This document shows, one piece after another, positions 7,523-16,228 of a stretch of 64,000 nt of DNA. Location of the stretch: the NCBI RefSeq assembly GCF_000372745.1, contig NZ_KB889708.1, positions 124,001 through 188,000 on the forward strand. The letters run 5' to 3'. Source of the stretch: Embleya scabrispora DSM 41855. Lineage in GTDB: Bacteria; Actinomycetota; Actinomycetes; Streptomycetales; Streptomycetaceae. The position numbers and the translations under genes are program-made. The notes beneath the pieces were generated by a model. The model was given only the letters and a program-made list of their open reading frames with translations. It was not told the DNA's origin and made no database searches. The first letter of the stretch is position 1, and each line of letters starts with the position of its first letter.

Positions 7523-8124
7523 GGCCTGGCTCGCACGGCTTCGCGCGCGGCCTCTGCGGCCATGCGGACGTCGGATTCGGTGCCGCTGAGGTAGACGCGC
7601 CCGGTGGCGCCCATCATGCGGTAGTCGACGACTTTGATGTCGGCGGCTTTCTCGGCTTGGTTCGTGGCGAGGATCGCGTATGACGCCGGGGTGACTTCGA
7701 GGGTGAAGAGTGACTCGCCCGGCAGGACCATCGAGCCGGACTTGTTCCGGTTGATCAGGAACGCGTGCCTGGGATCAATACTCGTGATCGTCTTGTCGGC
7801 CAGGATGGTCGGGGTGGGCACGGCGGAGGGATCCGCGCCCAGTGCGTCCAGGATGGCGTCGGCGGCCGAACGCACCGCGTCCGTGGACCGTGAGTGGATT
7901 TCGAGGTAGCCGAACTGCCGCTCGACGACCAGGATGCCGGCCTGAACATCGGCGTATTTCAGCGCCACGTCGGTGAGCGGCTCGATGTCCAGACCCGGCG
8001 CGACTTCGATGATCTGCGCCGACATGTTGGTGCGGGGCAGGCTGCCTCGCACGAATGTGCCGAGGTAGCACATGGTCTGTGGCTGGAGTTGATCGATGAA
8101 GATGAACGAGCGCAGTTCAGCCAT
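7519..8124 (-). CDS. BMC-T shell protein (second)
   Basis: The 201-residue protein starts MAELRSFIFIDQLQPQTMCY and has two BMC domains. IIEVAPGLDIEPLTDVALK and GILVVERQFGYLEIHSR lie in the first, and FTLEVTPASYAILATNQAEK and MMGATGRVYLSGTESD in the second. It matches the MSM0275 position of the mycobacterial RMM locus. The ATG at 8124 lies 8 nt inside the 3' end of the aldehyde dehydrogenase gene, so the two are translationally coupled. Tandem-domain trimers of this kind are thought to gate larger pores. Confidence 0.9.
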   Translation of the reverse strand: MAELRSFIFIDQLQPQTMCYLGTFVRGSLPRTNMSAQIIEVAPGLDIEPLTDVALKYADVQAGILVVERQFGYLEIHSRSTDAVRSAADAILDALGADPSAVPTPTILADKTITSIDPRHAFLINRNKSGSMVLPGESLFTLEVTPASYAILATNQAEKAADIKVVDYRMMGATGRVYLSGTESDVRMAAEAAREAVRARP

Positions 8125-9700
8125 GGTGTGCTCCCAGCGCGTTTTGCAGCTCGGCGCGGACGAGCCGGCGGATCTCTTCGCGCAGCAGGTCGAGTTCCTG
8201 ACGACCCGCCCGGCCGTCGGGGGTCTGGGATGCACCGGCCGGCCGGGCCGTGTCGTGGGGGGCCGGGCGGGCCGCGGGCGGCGTGGGCCGGGCGGTCCAC
8301 GGCTGGAGGCCCGCGAAGTCGTCGAACGCGACGCCGGCATCACGGTTGTACGCCACGCGCGTGTATTGCACGAGGTGGCGGGGTTCCAGGTTCTCGCCGA
8401 GCGAGCTGCGGCCCACGAACCCGGTGCCGATGGTCATCGTGGGTGCGAGGTTGGTCTCGAATCCCGAGCTGCCCAGACTGGCGCCGACGTTGACGCTGAT
8501 GCGCATGGCTTCCACACCCGCCCCGAAGGCCATGATGGCGGCCCGATCGCGGCTGTGGATGGCGGCGGAGTGTCCGCGTCCGCCCCAGCGCAGCAACAGC
8601 CGGGCCAGTCGGATGCCGCGGGTCGCGTCGGCTACCGTGTGGAATCCCAGGACGGGGCAGAGCTTCTCCTGTGTGAGCGGTTCTTCGAACGGCCGCTCGA
8701 ACGGCGCGACGAGCACACGCTTGCCCGGACGGATGCGGAATCCGGCCTGCTCGGCGATCCAGGCGGCGTCCCGGCCGATGGCGGCGGTGCGGAGGCGGCC
8801 CTCGGGGTAGAGCCAGGCCCTCAGGCGGTCGCGCTCGACGGGGTCGCACACATGTGCGCCGGCGTCGTCGAGAGCGCGCAACAGGTCCGCCGCGATGGAG
8901 TCTTCGGCCAGCAGCACCGATTCATTGGTGCACAGGACGGAGTTGTCGAACGCCTTGCTGGCCACGATGCGTTTCGCGGCCGCGACGACGTCGGCTGTGG
9001 CGTCGACGAGCACGGGCACATTGCCGGGTCCGACGCCGAGGGCGGGGTTCCCGGAGCCGTAGGCGGCGCGCACCATGGGGGTTCCCCCGGTCGCCAGCAC
9101 GACGCCGCAGCCGGGGTCGGTGATGAGGGCGTCCACCAGAGGGATGGTCGGTTCGTCGACGACCTGGACGACATCGGCGGGTGCTCCGGCCGCCACGGCC
9201 GCCGCATGGAGCGTGCGGGCGGCGTCCGCGCTGGCGGCCTTGGCTGCGGGGTGCGGGCTGATGACGATGGCGTTCCGTGTCATCAGCGCGAGCATGACCT
9301 TGAAGTAGACGGTCGAGATCGGGTTGGTCGACGGTGTCAGTGCGACGACGACACCGGCGGGGCGGGGGATTTCCAGGATCTTGGCGTCCGCGTCGTAGCG
9401 GGCGCTGACATGGTCCTCGTCTCCGTAGCGGGCCAGGAGACCCAGCGAGCACGCCTGGTTCTTGGTGGTCTTGTCCGCGACCACGCCGAACCCGGTTTCC
9501 CGCACCGCCCACTCCGCGTAGCGGGCGGCGTTGTCATGCCCGGCTTGCGCGACGGCTCGAACGATGCGGTCGACCTGGGCGCGGTCGAATGAGGCGAATT
9601 CGTCGGCTGCCCAACGCGCGCGTTCCAGCAGGGTTCGTGCGCGTGCTGCCGCATCGGGGCCCCAATCGGTCGTGCGGGCCTGGGCCCGCTGGGCGCTCAC
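8117..9700 (-). CDS. CoA-acylating aldehyde dehydrogenase, microcompartment cargo
   Basis: The 527-residue protein belongs to the PduP/EutE-like CoA-acylating aldehyde dehydrogenases. Catalytic Cys257 lies in AFDNSVLCTNE, the cofactor region reads LATGGTPMVRAAYGSGNPA, and the N-terminal part has GVVVALTPSTNPISTVYFK. It converts an aldehyde, here probably propionaldehyde, to acyl-CoA with NAD. After a Pro/Ala-rich linker (about 470-495) the C-terminus ends in an amphipathic helix (QELDLLREEIRRLVRAEL), a likely encapsulation peptide. The GTG start forms a GTGA overlap with the upstream aminotransferase-fold gene. Confidence 0.92.
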   Translation of the reverse strand: MSAQRAQARTTDWGPDAAARARTLLERARWAADEFASFDRAQVDRIVRAVAQAGHDNAARYAEWAVRETGFGVVADKTTKNQACSLGLLARYGDEDHVSARYDADAKILEIPRPAGVVVALTPSTNPISTVYFKVMLALMTRNAIVISPHPAAKAASADAARTLHAAAVAAGAPADVVQVVDEPTIPLVDALITDPGCGVVLATGGTPMVRAAYGSGNPALGVGPGNVPVLVDATADVVAAAKRIVASKAFDNSVLCTNESVLLAEDSIAADLLRALDDAGAHVCDPVERDRLRAWLYPEGRLRTAAIGRDAAWIAEQAGFRIRPGKRVLVAPFERPFEEPLTQEKLCPVLGFHTVADATRGIRLARLLLRWGGRGHSAAIHSRDRAAIMAFGAGVEAMRISVNVGASLGSSGFETNLAPTMTIGTGFVGRSSLGENLEPRHLVQYTRVAYNRDAGVAFDDFAGLQPWTARPTPPAARPAPHDTARPAGASQTPDGRAGRQELDLLREEIRRLVRAELQNALGAHHG

Positions 9701-10983
9701 GCGGCCCGCCCGGACGTCACTCGTGCGGCGTCGCGGGCTTGGCCGACTGCCGTGTGGAGGCGTTCGAGCAGGTCATCGACGAGTTCAGGAGACATCAGCA
9801 ATCCCGGCTTGAACTGGAGGACACGGGTGTCGAGTGTGGAGAAGATGGCCCAGACGCCGTTGTCATACAGCGCCCGCATGACGAGTTGGGCGCCCACGGG
9901 GTGGTCGAATTCCAGGCCGATCACCAAGCCGTTCTGTCGGATGCCGACGAAGAAGTCCGGATGATCGGACCGGATGTCGCCCAGGCCGCGGCTGAGACGG
10001 GCCGCGATCGAGGCGACGGTCGCTTTGGTCTGGGGGCGCCCGGTGATCTCCAGGACCTTCATGGCGACGATGCAGCCGAGTTCGGCCCCGCCGAAGGTCG
10101 AGATGTGGCCGAAGCCGTCCTCGTCCAGCCAGCCCGCGACCTTGTCGGCGACGATGACCGCGCCCAAGGGGTAGAGGCCTCCCGCGGTGCCCTTGCTCGT
10201 GACCAGGATGTCCGGCACGACTCCGGCCTTGTAGATGCCCCACATCTCGCCCGTGCGCATGAGGCCGGTCTGCACCTCGTCGGCGATGTAGACGGTCCCG
10301 TACCGTTCGCACAGATCCTTGACCCCGGCGAGGTATCCGGGTTCGGGCATCACGAAGCCGTAGGTCGCCGGCACCGTCTCCAAAAGGACCGCGGCGACGT
10401 CGCCGCCCCGCAGCGCCGACTCCATCGCGGACAGGTCGTTGAAGTCGACCTGGGGGAACTGGGACGGCTCGTCGACCAGGAACAACCGTGAGAACCGCGG
10501 GTTGCCGGCGTTGACGGCGAGTCCGGTGTGGCCGTGGAACGCGTTCCGGATGGACACGATCTTGCGGCGCTTGGTGGCGTGCCGGGCGGTCTTGAGCGCG
10601 ATGTCGATCGCCTCGCCGCCGCCGGCGGCGAAGATGACCTTGCCCATGCTGCCGTCGCAGGTGGCGAGCAGGCGTTCCGCCAGTGCGGTGCGGGCGACCG
10701 ACGCGAAGTGGTGGTTGCCCACGTCGTAGTGGGTCATCGCCTCGTTCATGGCCGCGACCAGTTCGGGGTGCCGGTGGCCGAGGCTGTAGGTGCCGCCGTT
10801 GAGGTGGGCGTCGATCAACCGTCGGCCGTCGGCGTCCCAGAGGTGATACCCGTCCCGGCGGTCGATGACGAGGTCGACGCCCTGATCCAGCCAGAACTGC
10901 GTCTTGCCGGGGTTCCATGCGGCACGGGAGCGATCGAAGAAGTCGTCTCTCGAGGAGTAGGAGACGAAGCCGTAGTCACGCAT
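9697..10983 (-). CDS. Class III aminotransferase-fold PLP enzyme, RMM phospho-lyase
   Basis: The protein is about 428 residues long and has the class III aminotransferase fold. IADEVQTGLMRTGE marks the PLP-binding Asp and ILVTSKGTAGGLYPLGA the Schiff-base Lys. In RMM loci this enzyme is proposed to act as a lyase on phosphorylated 1-amino-2-propanol, giving propionaldehyde, phosphate and ammonia, analogous to the ethanolamine-phosphate phospho-lyases. GTG/ATG/ATG codons occur in tandem at 10989-10981. The ATG at 10983 has the best spacing to the GGAAGGAG site, so I chose it. It is the first gene of the nine-gene operon. Confidence 0.88.
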   Translation of the reverse strand: MRDYGFVSYSSRDDFFDRSRAAWNPGKTQFWLDQGVDLVIDRRDGYHLWDADGRRLIDAHLNGGTYSLGHRHPELVAAMNEAMTHYDVGNHHFASVARTALAERLLATCDGSMGKVIFAAGGGEAIDIALKTARHATKRRKIVSIRNAFHGHTGLAVNAGNPRFSRLFLVDEPSQFPQVDFNDLSAMESALRGGDVAAVLLETVPATYGFVMPEPGYLAGVKDLCERYGTVYIADEVQTGLMRTGEMWGIYKAGVVPDILVTSKGTAGGLYPLGAVIVADKVAGWLDEDGFGHISTFGGAELGCIVAMKVLEITGRPQTKATVASIAARLSRGLGDIRSDHPDFFVGIRQNGLVIGLEFDHPVGAQLVMRALYDNGVWAIFSTLDTRVLQFKPGLLMSPELVDDLLERLHTAVGQARDAARVTSGRAA

Positions 10984-11027
10984 CATCACTCCTTCCTCGA
11001 CCGGCGGACCACGTCCAGGCCGTCGTT

Positions 11028-11071
11028 TTGGTTCATACCGTATGTGTACCGATTGGCTTAACGGTTGTCAA
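11028..11071 (-). promoter_or_regulatory. Putative promoter and GntR operator of the BMC operon
   Basis: On the minus strand TTGACA (complement 11066-11071) is separated by exactly 17 nt from TACACAT (complement 11042-11048), close to a vegetative -35/-10 pair. Immediately downstream, across the expected start of transcription, is TTGGT-TCAT-ACCGT (11028-11041). This has the same GGT-N4-ACC core as a site just before the GntR gene (12856-12869). A repressor at this position would block initiation. The assignment is inference from sequence. Confidence 0.5.
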
Positions 11072-11239
11072 CAGTCCCAACAACTCAACCGTATGCCGTG
11101 AAGGTCTTGCCTGGCCTCGTTCAGCGGTGACACCATCGCCGATATCCCCCTGATGAATCTTCGCAAAAGCGATATTTTCCAGGGAACCTCCATCGAGGGC
11201 GACCATAATGCCGACCGTAGCCTCTGAAAGGTCGATGCA

Positions 11240-12787
11240 ATGACCGATATTGGTTCGAGAACGACGCCTCCCCCGTCCGAGCATGGCCCGCAAGAACACG
11301 TGCAGCGGCTGCGGCCCAACTCGATCGGTCTCGTGGCCGTGGTGTTCATGGCCGTGGCCACCGCGGCACCCATCAGCGCGATGGTCGGCAACGTGCCGGT
11401 GGCCGTGGGCTTCGGCAACGGCACCGGCGCTCCCGCCGGCTACCTCGTGGCCACCGTCGTGCTCACCGTCTTCGCCGTGGGCTACGTGGCCATGGCGCGG
11501 CACATCACCGCGGCAGGCGCGTTCTACGGCTTCGTCTCGCACGGACTGGGCCAAGTCGCGGGCATGTGCGCCGGACTGCTCGCCACGGTCGCCTACATCG
11601 TGTTCGAGGCGTCGCTGACCGGCCTGTTCGCCTACTTCGCGAAGCAGACCGTGGCCGACCTCTTCGGCGTTTCCCTGCCCTGGCTCCTCTACGCGTTGCT
11701 CATGCTCGCGCTCAACGCCGTGCTGTCGCACTTCGACATCAACCTGACCAGCAAAGTCCTCGGCCTCGCCCTGGTCTCGGAGGTACTCATCCTCACCGCG
11801 CTCGCCGTGGCGATACTCGTGGACGGAGGCGGCCCGGACGGCTTCGTGCCGCAGGTGATCAACCCCCTGAACGCCTTCGACGCCGCCTCGGGTGTCGCCG
11901 GCGCAAGCGTCGGCCTCGGCCTGTTCATGGCCTTCTGGTCATGGGTCGGCTTCGAATCGACCGCGATGTACGGCGAGGAGTCCCGCGACCCCAAGCGCAT
12001 CGTCCCCATCGCCACCATGCTGGTGGTCGTCGGCGTCGGTCTCTTCTACGTCTTCGTCTCCTGGATGGTCGTAGCCGCCAACGGACTCGACCAGTCGGTG
12101 CGCGTAGCCGGCGGCGGCACCCCCGCCGAACTGCTCTTCGGGCCGACCCGCGTCCTGCTCGGCGACTGGGCCGTCACCCTCTTCCAAATCCTGCTCGTCA
12201 CCGGCTCGTTCGCCTGCGGCATGGCGTTCCACAACTGCGCGTCCAGATACCTCTACGCCATCGGCCGAGAAGACGTCGTACCCGGCACCCGACGCACGCT
12301 CGGCGCCACACACCCGAAACACGGCTCACCCCACGTCGCCAGCAACGTCCAGTGCGGGATCGCCACGACGCTGGTCCTGAGCTTCGCGCTGGCCGGCAAG
12401 GACCCCTACCTCGACCTCTTCGTCGTCCTGTCCGTCCTGGGCACGATGGCCATCCTCATCGTCCAGATCCTCAGCTCCGCGGCCGTCATCGGCTACTTCC
12501 ACGTGCGGCGCAAGCACCCCGAGACCGCCCACCCGCTCCGCACGTTCGCGGCGCCGTTGTCGGGCGGCATCGCGATGATCTACGTGGTGATCCTGCTCTT
12601 CCAAAACCTCGACACGGCGGGCGGCGCCGCGTCGCAGACCACGATCTTTCGGCTGATCCCCTACCTGGTGCTCGGCGTCGCCGTGTTCGGTGTCGTCCTC
12701 GCGCTCTACACGAAGGTCCGGGCGCCCCATCGGTTCGCGCTGATCGGCCGCGTGGTGCTGGAGGAATCCACGGAGCGAGCGGCGTGA
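11240..12787 (+). CDS. APC-superfamily amino acid/amine permease
   Basis: The 515-residue integral membrane protein has about 12 hydrophobic segments. The N-terminal signature LVAVVFMAVATAAPISAMVG matches the APC transporter family. It is divergent from the BMC operon and shares its regulatory region, which fits import of the amino-alcohol substrate or a precursor amine. Permeases of this type accompany mycobacterial RMM loci. The ATG at 11240 gives an N-terminal cytoplasmic tail of about 25 residues. The exact substrate is not visible. Confidence 0.85.
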   Translation: MTDIGSRTTPPPSEHGPQEHVQRLRPNSIGLVAVVFMAVATAAPISAMVGNVPVAVGFGNGTGAPAGYLVATVVLTVFAVGYVAMARHITAAGAFYGFVSHGLGQVAGMCAGLLATVAYIVFEASLTGLFAYFAKQTVADLFGVSLPWLLYALLMLALNAVLSHFDINLTSKVLGLALVSEVLILTALAVAILVDGGGPDGFVPQVINPLNAFDAASGVAGASVGLGLFMAFWSWVGFESTAMYGEESRDPKRIVPIATMLVVVGVGLFYVFVSWMVVAANGLDQSVRVAGGGTPAELLFGPTRVLLGDWAVTLFQILLVTGSFACGMAFHNCASRYLYAIGREDVVPGTRRTLGATHPKHGSPHVASNVQCGIATTLVLSFALAGKDPYLDLFVVLSVLGTMAILIVQILSSAAVIGYFHVRRKHPETAHPLRTFAAPLSGGIAMIYVVILLFQNLDTAGGAASQTTIFRLIPYLVLGVAVFGVVLALYTKVRAPHRFALIGRVVLEESTERAA

Positions 12788-12855
12788 CGCTCCGCCTCCG
12801 GTTCCACCGGCGACCGAACGGCCGTTAGGGGTACCGGAGGCAACCGAATCTGGAA

Positions 12856-12869
12856 ATGGTGTAAACCAT
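12856..12869. promoter_or_regulatory. Putative GntR autoregulatory operator
   Basis: ATGGT-GTAA-ACCAT is an inverted repeat 5 nt upstream of the GntR GTG start. Its GGT-N4-ACC core is shared with the site at the BMC operon promoter (11028-11041), consistent with one regulator binding both. GntR/HutC proteins commonly bind such GT-N-AC palindromes. Confidence 0.5.
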
Positions 12870-12873
12870 AGTT

Positions 12874-13671
12874 GTGTCCATGGAACATGACGAAGCCCCA
12901 GCCCCAGCCCCAGCCCCGACGTCCGGCACCGCCGAGGACGTACGCCGCCGCATCCTCGAGCAGATCCGCAGCGGCCGGCTCCGACCCGGAGACAAGCTCG
13001 GCGGCGAACGCGACCTCGCCCAGCAGTACGGCGTCAGCCGCTCCACCCTGCGGCACGCACTCGACGCCCTTCAGCAAAGCGGCATCGTGCGCCGTGTGCC
13101 CGGACGCGGCGGCGGCACGTTCGTCAGCCACGGCAAAGCCGAGCGCGACCTTTCCACGGCCGTCGGCGTACCGGCCTACCTGCGCCGGCAAGGGTTCGAA
13201 GCCGGCACCAACGTCCTGTCCACCGCGATGCGCGCTGCGGACAAGGACACCGCCCGTCGGCTCCGCCTGTCGTCCGGCGACCTCGTGTTCGACCTGGTGC
13301 GGCTTCGACTCGCCGATGGCCGGCCGATCAGCCTCGAGCACGCACAACTCGTCGCCGAACACTTCCCCGGCCTCCTCGAATGCGCCCTCGGCGGATCCGT
13401 GTACGAGCTCATCGCCGAGCACTACGGCACCGCACCCGCCGACGTCACCGAGGAAATCGAGGTCGTGGCCGCCACCGCGGACGAAGCCCGGGTGCTGGAG
13501 GTCGAGCCCGGCGCGCCACTGATCTCCGTCGTCCGTGTGGCGGCGGACCAGCAAGGTCGCGTCTTCGAGTTGTCCCACGACCTGTTCCGTGCGGACCGGA
13601 CCCGCATGACCATCCGCACCCGGTTGCGCGACGCCCAGGACGAAGGCGGGCTGCGGATCCAGGCGACCTGA
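12874..13671 (+). CDS. GntR-family (HutC/UTRA) transcriptional regulator
   Basis: The 265-residue regulator has a winged HTH at about residues 15-80 (VRRRILEQIRSGRLRPGDKL, then RDLAQQYGVSRSTLRHALDA and GIVRRVPGRGGGTFVS). A UTRA ligand-binding domain follows from about 95 to 255. It follows the permease and faces the same direction. Its ligand is probably the amino alcohol or a pathway intermediate (inference). The N-terminus carries an unusual (AP)n run at residues 8-16, encoded by a GCCCCA repeat. GTG at 12874 and ATG at 12880 are both possible starts. Confidence 0.88.
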   Translation: MSMEHDEAPAPAPAPTSGTAEDVRRRILEQIRSGRLRPGDKLGGERDLAQQYGVSRSTLRHALDALQQSGIVRRVPGRGGGTFVSHGKAERDLSTAVGVPAYLRRQGFEAGTNVLSTAMRAADKDTARRLRLSSGDLVFDLVRLRLADGRPISLEHAQLVAEHFPGLLECALGGSVYELIAEHYGTAPADVTEEIEVVAATADEARVLEVEPGAPLISVVRVAADQQGRVFELSHDLFRADRTRMTIRTRLRDAQDEGGLRIQAT

Positions 13672-13682
13672 CCATCCACCCC

Positions 13683-13699
13683 GCGCGGCAGCGCCGCGC
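13683..13699 (+). terminator. Hairpin after GntR gene
   Basis: GCGCGGC-AGC-GCCGCGC forms a 7-bp stem 11 nt after the GntR stop codon. It is a plausible intrinsic terminator without a T tract. Confidence 0.4.
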
Positions 13700-13755
13700 C
13701 CTTCGAAACGACCGAGTTGGCTCGCCAAGCGCCATCGCGACCCAGGAGTACGGCC

Positions 13756-14544
13756 ATGACCGAGTTCGTCCGATACGAGTGCGTGGACGCCATAGCCACG
13801 GTGACCATTGATCGACCAGCCGCCCTCAACGCCTTGGACAACGCGACGAAGGTGGCATTGCGCAATGCCCTGACCCGGGCTGCCGGCGATGCGAACGTGC
13901 GGGCGGTGGTGCTCACCGGCGCGGGGCGTGCCTTCTGTGTGGGCCAGGACCTCCGGCAACACCGCGAACAGCTGGCACGCAGCGCCCAGACGGCCTTCGC
14001 CACCGTCGCCGAGCACTACAACCCCCTGGTCATGGCCCTGACCACAATGCGAAAGCCGGTGATCGCGGCCGTCAACGGTGTGGCGGCAGGCGCCGGCGCG
14101 GCACTCGCGTTCGCTTGCGACTTCCGCATCCTCGCCGAGACTGCGACGTTGAACCTGGCGTTCGCGGGCATCGGGCTCGCCGCCGACTCGGGAGCGTCAT
14201 GGACCCTGCCGAGGCTTGTGGGGCACGCTCGGGCGACCGAGTTGTTGATGCTGCCCGAGACGATTTCGGCGTCGCGGGCGTTGGAGCTGGGACTCGCCAA
14301 CCGGATGGTGCCGGCCGAAGACATCGCAGTGGCGGCAAACGACCTCGCACGACGCCTGGCTACGGGGCCGACCGTGGCGTTCGCCGCGATCAAGGAGGCG
14401 CTGGCGTGCTCGGCCACGCTACCGATTTCGAGGGCGCTCGGTAAGGAGAGCGCCCTTCAGCTCCGTGTCGGCAAGTCCGCGGACCACCGAGAAGCGGTGG
14501 ACGCATTCCTGAACAAGACGCAGCCCCGGTTCACAGGGCGTTGA
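13756..14544 (+). CDS. Enoyl-CoA hydratase/isomerase family protein (PaaG-like)
   Basis: The 262-residue crotonase-fold protein shows IDRPAALNALDNATKVALRN at about 19-38, the first oxyanion segment GAGRAFCVGQDLRQH, the second KPVIAAVNGVAAGAGAAL near 103-120, and FAGIGLAADSGASWTLPRLV with an Asp at the position used by PaaG-type isomerases. Length and signatures are closest to 2-(1,2-epoxyphenyl)acetyl-CoA isomerase-like enzymes, but a fatty-acid enoyl-CoA substrate is equally possible. ATG at 13756 follows CAGGAG. Whether it belongs functionally to the BMC pathway is unclear. Confidence 0.82.
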   Translation: MTEFVRYECVDAIATVTIDRPAALNALDNATKVALRNALTRAAGDANVRAVVLTGAGRAFCVGQDLRQHREQLARSAQTAFATVAEHYNPLVMALTTMRKPVIAAVNGVAAGAGAALAFACDFRILAETATLNLAFAGIGLAADSGASWTLPRLVGHARATELLMLPETISASRALELGLANRMVPAEDIAVAANDLARRLATGPTVAFAAIKEALACSATLPISRALGKESALQLRVGKSADHREAVDAFLNKTQPRFTGR

Positions 14545-14600
14545 CGGGCCTGTCCCGGGCCCTCGCCGCGACAGCGCCGAGGGCCCGGGACACGCCCGTC
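14543..14600. terminator. Strong bidirectional terminator stem
   Basis: A 58-nt segment between two convergent genes folds into a 7-bp outer stem (GACGGGC/GCCCGTC), a symmetrical 2-nt interior mismatch and a perfect 14-bp inner stem (GTCCCGGGCCCTCG and its complement) with a 12-nt loop. It begins within the stop of the hydratase gene and ends at the stop of the ATPase gene, serving both strands. Confidence 0.8.
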
Positions 14601-15093
14601 ACGAGCAGCCTGCCGCGACCGCACCCATACACACCGCGCGCGCCGCCCACACGACCTTGCCGCCCTCCGGGGTGCGGTGGTAGCCGACTTGTTCGGCCTC
14701 CGCGGCGACCAGGAAGAGCCCCCGCCCGTGCTCATCGTCCTGTGCTCCAAGGCCCACAACGGGCGGCTTCGGGCTGTCGTCGCCGACCTGCACGATCAAA
14801 AGCCCGTCGACGGTCCACATGGAGACACGGATGCCCGGCGAAATCCCACCGGACTGTTCGCCTCGACCGCGGCCGCCGCACTCGCACGCGTGCCGGACCG
14901 CGTTCCCGACGAGTTCGGAAACCATGATGCGAACGGCCTCGACATCGTCGTCGGCCATGCCCCAATTCCGTGCCACCTCCGCGGCGCGCCGACGTGCATA
15001 CGGCACGGAACCCAAGCCCGCAGCGAGCGGGATCATGACAAGACGCCCATCGCGCGGAGCGGGTGCCGGGCGGGCGGCAAGACGGGTGTTCAT
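14599..15093 (-). CDS. ATP-binding protein, RsbW-type anti-sigma/serine kinase-like
   Basis: The 164-residue protein has an HATPase_c_2 (RsbW/SpoIIAB-like) GHKL domain. The N box reads VRIMVSELVGNAVRHA, a G1 box VQVGDDSPKPP, and a G2 region EHGRGLFLVAAEAEQVGYHR. Such small orphan proteins are very numerous in streptomycetes and are thought to regulate sigma factors or bald/conservon-type signalling. The ATG at 15093 with GGAGG upstream gives the usual length; the longer upstream frame lacks homology. It is convergent with the hydratase gene. Confidence 0.85.
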   Translation of the reverse strand: MNTRLAARPAPAPRDGRLVMIPLAAGLGSVPYARRRAAEVARNWGMADDDVEAVRIMVSELVGNAVRHACECGGRGRGEQSGGISPGIRVSMWTVDGLLIVQVGDDSPKPPVVGLGAQDDEHGRGLFLVAAEAEQVGYHRTPEGGKVVWAARAVCMGAVAAGCS

Positions 15094-15576
15094 GGGAAGA
15101 ACCTCCAGACCGTGATCCCCACAGAACGCTGCGTAGGATCCGGGACCGTTTTCAGGTTTTCGGTATGCCATTTGAGCGTCCGGCAGGTCCCGAGTTTGAT
15201 CCCGCCGCTCCCCGAGGTCCTGTGCCGTTACGATCCACGCACCAGGTCCATCGAACCAAGAGGATCGACCTATACGGTTCAGACCCTTGGGTTCAGTGTG
15301 AACCATTTTTTTAATGGTTGCAAACGGTCTATAGCGGACTGGATGCCCGTGGACCCCGGGACTCCGCAGCCCGCCTGCGAACCCGAGGACGAGAGCGACG
15401 CCCGGGGCCGGACAACGTCACGGCATGGGGCCACGGTGCACCCGAGGGAGCAACCCATCGCCGGCCCGACGCCGTGATCCACTGCCGACCGCCTGTCACC
15501 GCACGGCCGACCAACTCCGCCTCCCACCGACCCAAGGCGGCGTGGACACCCGCCTGCGACGCCGACGGTCTTCCGC
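15094..15576. promoter_or_regulatory. Intergenic region with two adjacent inverted repeats
   Basis: No gene is supported here. GGTTCA-GTG-TGAACC (15290-15304) is a perfect 6-bp inverted repeat. It overlaps a second repeat, AACCATT and AATGGTT, flanking a T-rich centre at 15301-15319. The GGTT/AACC half sites resemble the GntR-type sites seen upstream of the GntR gene, but no target start is close enough to be sure. Confidence 0.35.
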
Positions 15577-15588
15577 GTGAGGGCGCGT

Positions 15589-16130
15589 GAGGGCGCGTGG
15601 GTCGCGGAGGTCACCGACACGGTCGACCTCACCGGGTGGCCGAGGGGCGTGCGGGTGATCGTGTGCAAGGAACGCCCGTACCCCGGCGCACAGTTGTGGA
15701 TCACCGACGTCGACGGCAACCGCTGCGTCTGCTTCGTCACGAACACGGCGGGCGGGCAGCTCGCGGACCTCGAACTCCGCCACCGCCGACGCGCCCGCGC
15801 CGAGGACCGCATCCGCCGGGCCCCGCGACCGGCCTGCGGAAGCTGCCCCTGCGCGGCCTCGCGCAGAACCGGGTGCGGCGCGAACTCGTCGCCCTTGTCA
15901 GCGAGTTGGTCGCGTGGACGCAGATGCTCGCCCCGACCGGCGAAGCGAGGCGACGGGAGATCAGGAAGCTCTGCTTCCGCGTCTTCGGAACCGCCCCTGG
16001 TCCGCACCGGCCGGCGGACCATCGTCCGCGCGGCCGAACGATGGCCCTGGTTGACCCGGTCCCGAATGATCGGGCATCCCGAACGCGTCCTTCGTCACCC
16101 GTCCGGACATTCAGGGCGTCGGCTCATCGA
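15589..16130 (+). pseudogene. IS1380-family transposase remnant
   Basis: The readable protein matches the C-terminal third of IS1380-type transposases: VAEVTDTVDLTGWPRGVRVI, VIVCKERPYPGAQLWITDVD and LRHRRRARAEDRI. Then, after a frameshift, LRKLPLRGLAQNRV and VSELVAWTQMLAPTGEARR follow, and after another shift RRTIVRAAERWPW. The N-terminal catalytic part is missing. It is a dead fragment marking a past insertion between the ATPase gene and the beta-oxidation genes. Confidence 0.75.
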
Positions 16131-16228
16131 CCTCTGAGCCGCCCGGCCGCCTTTCATCCGGTTCCTGCGCCCGCACATCGCCCATCGGTCCCGTCCTGGG
16201 ACACGTAGCCCGCCGGGTCGCAAACAGG

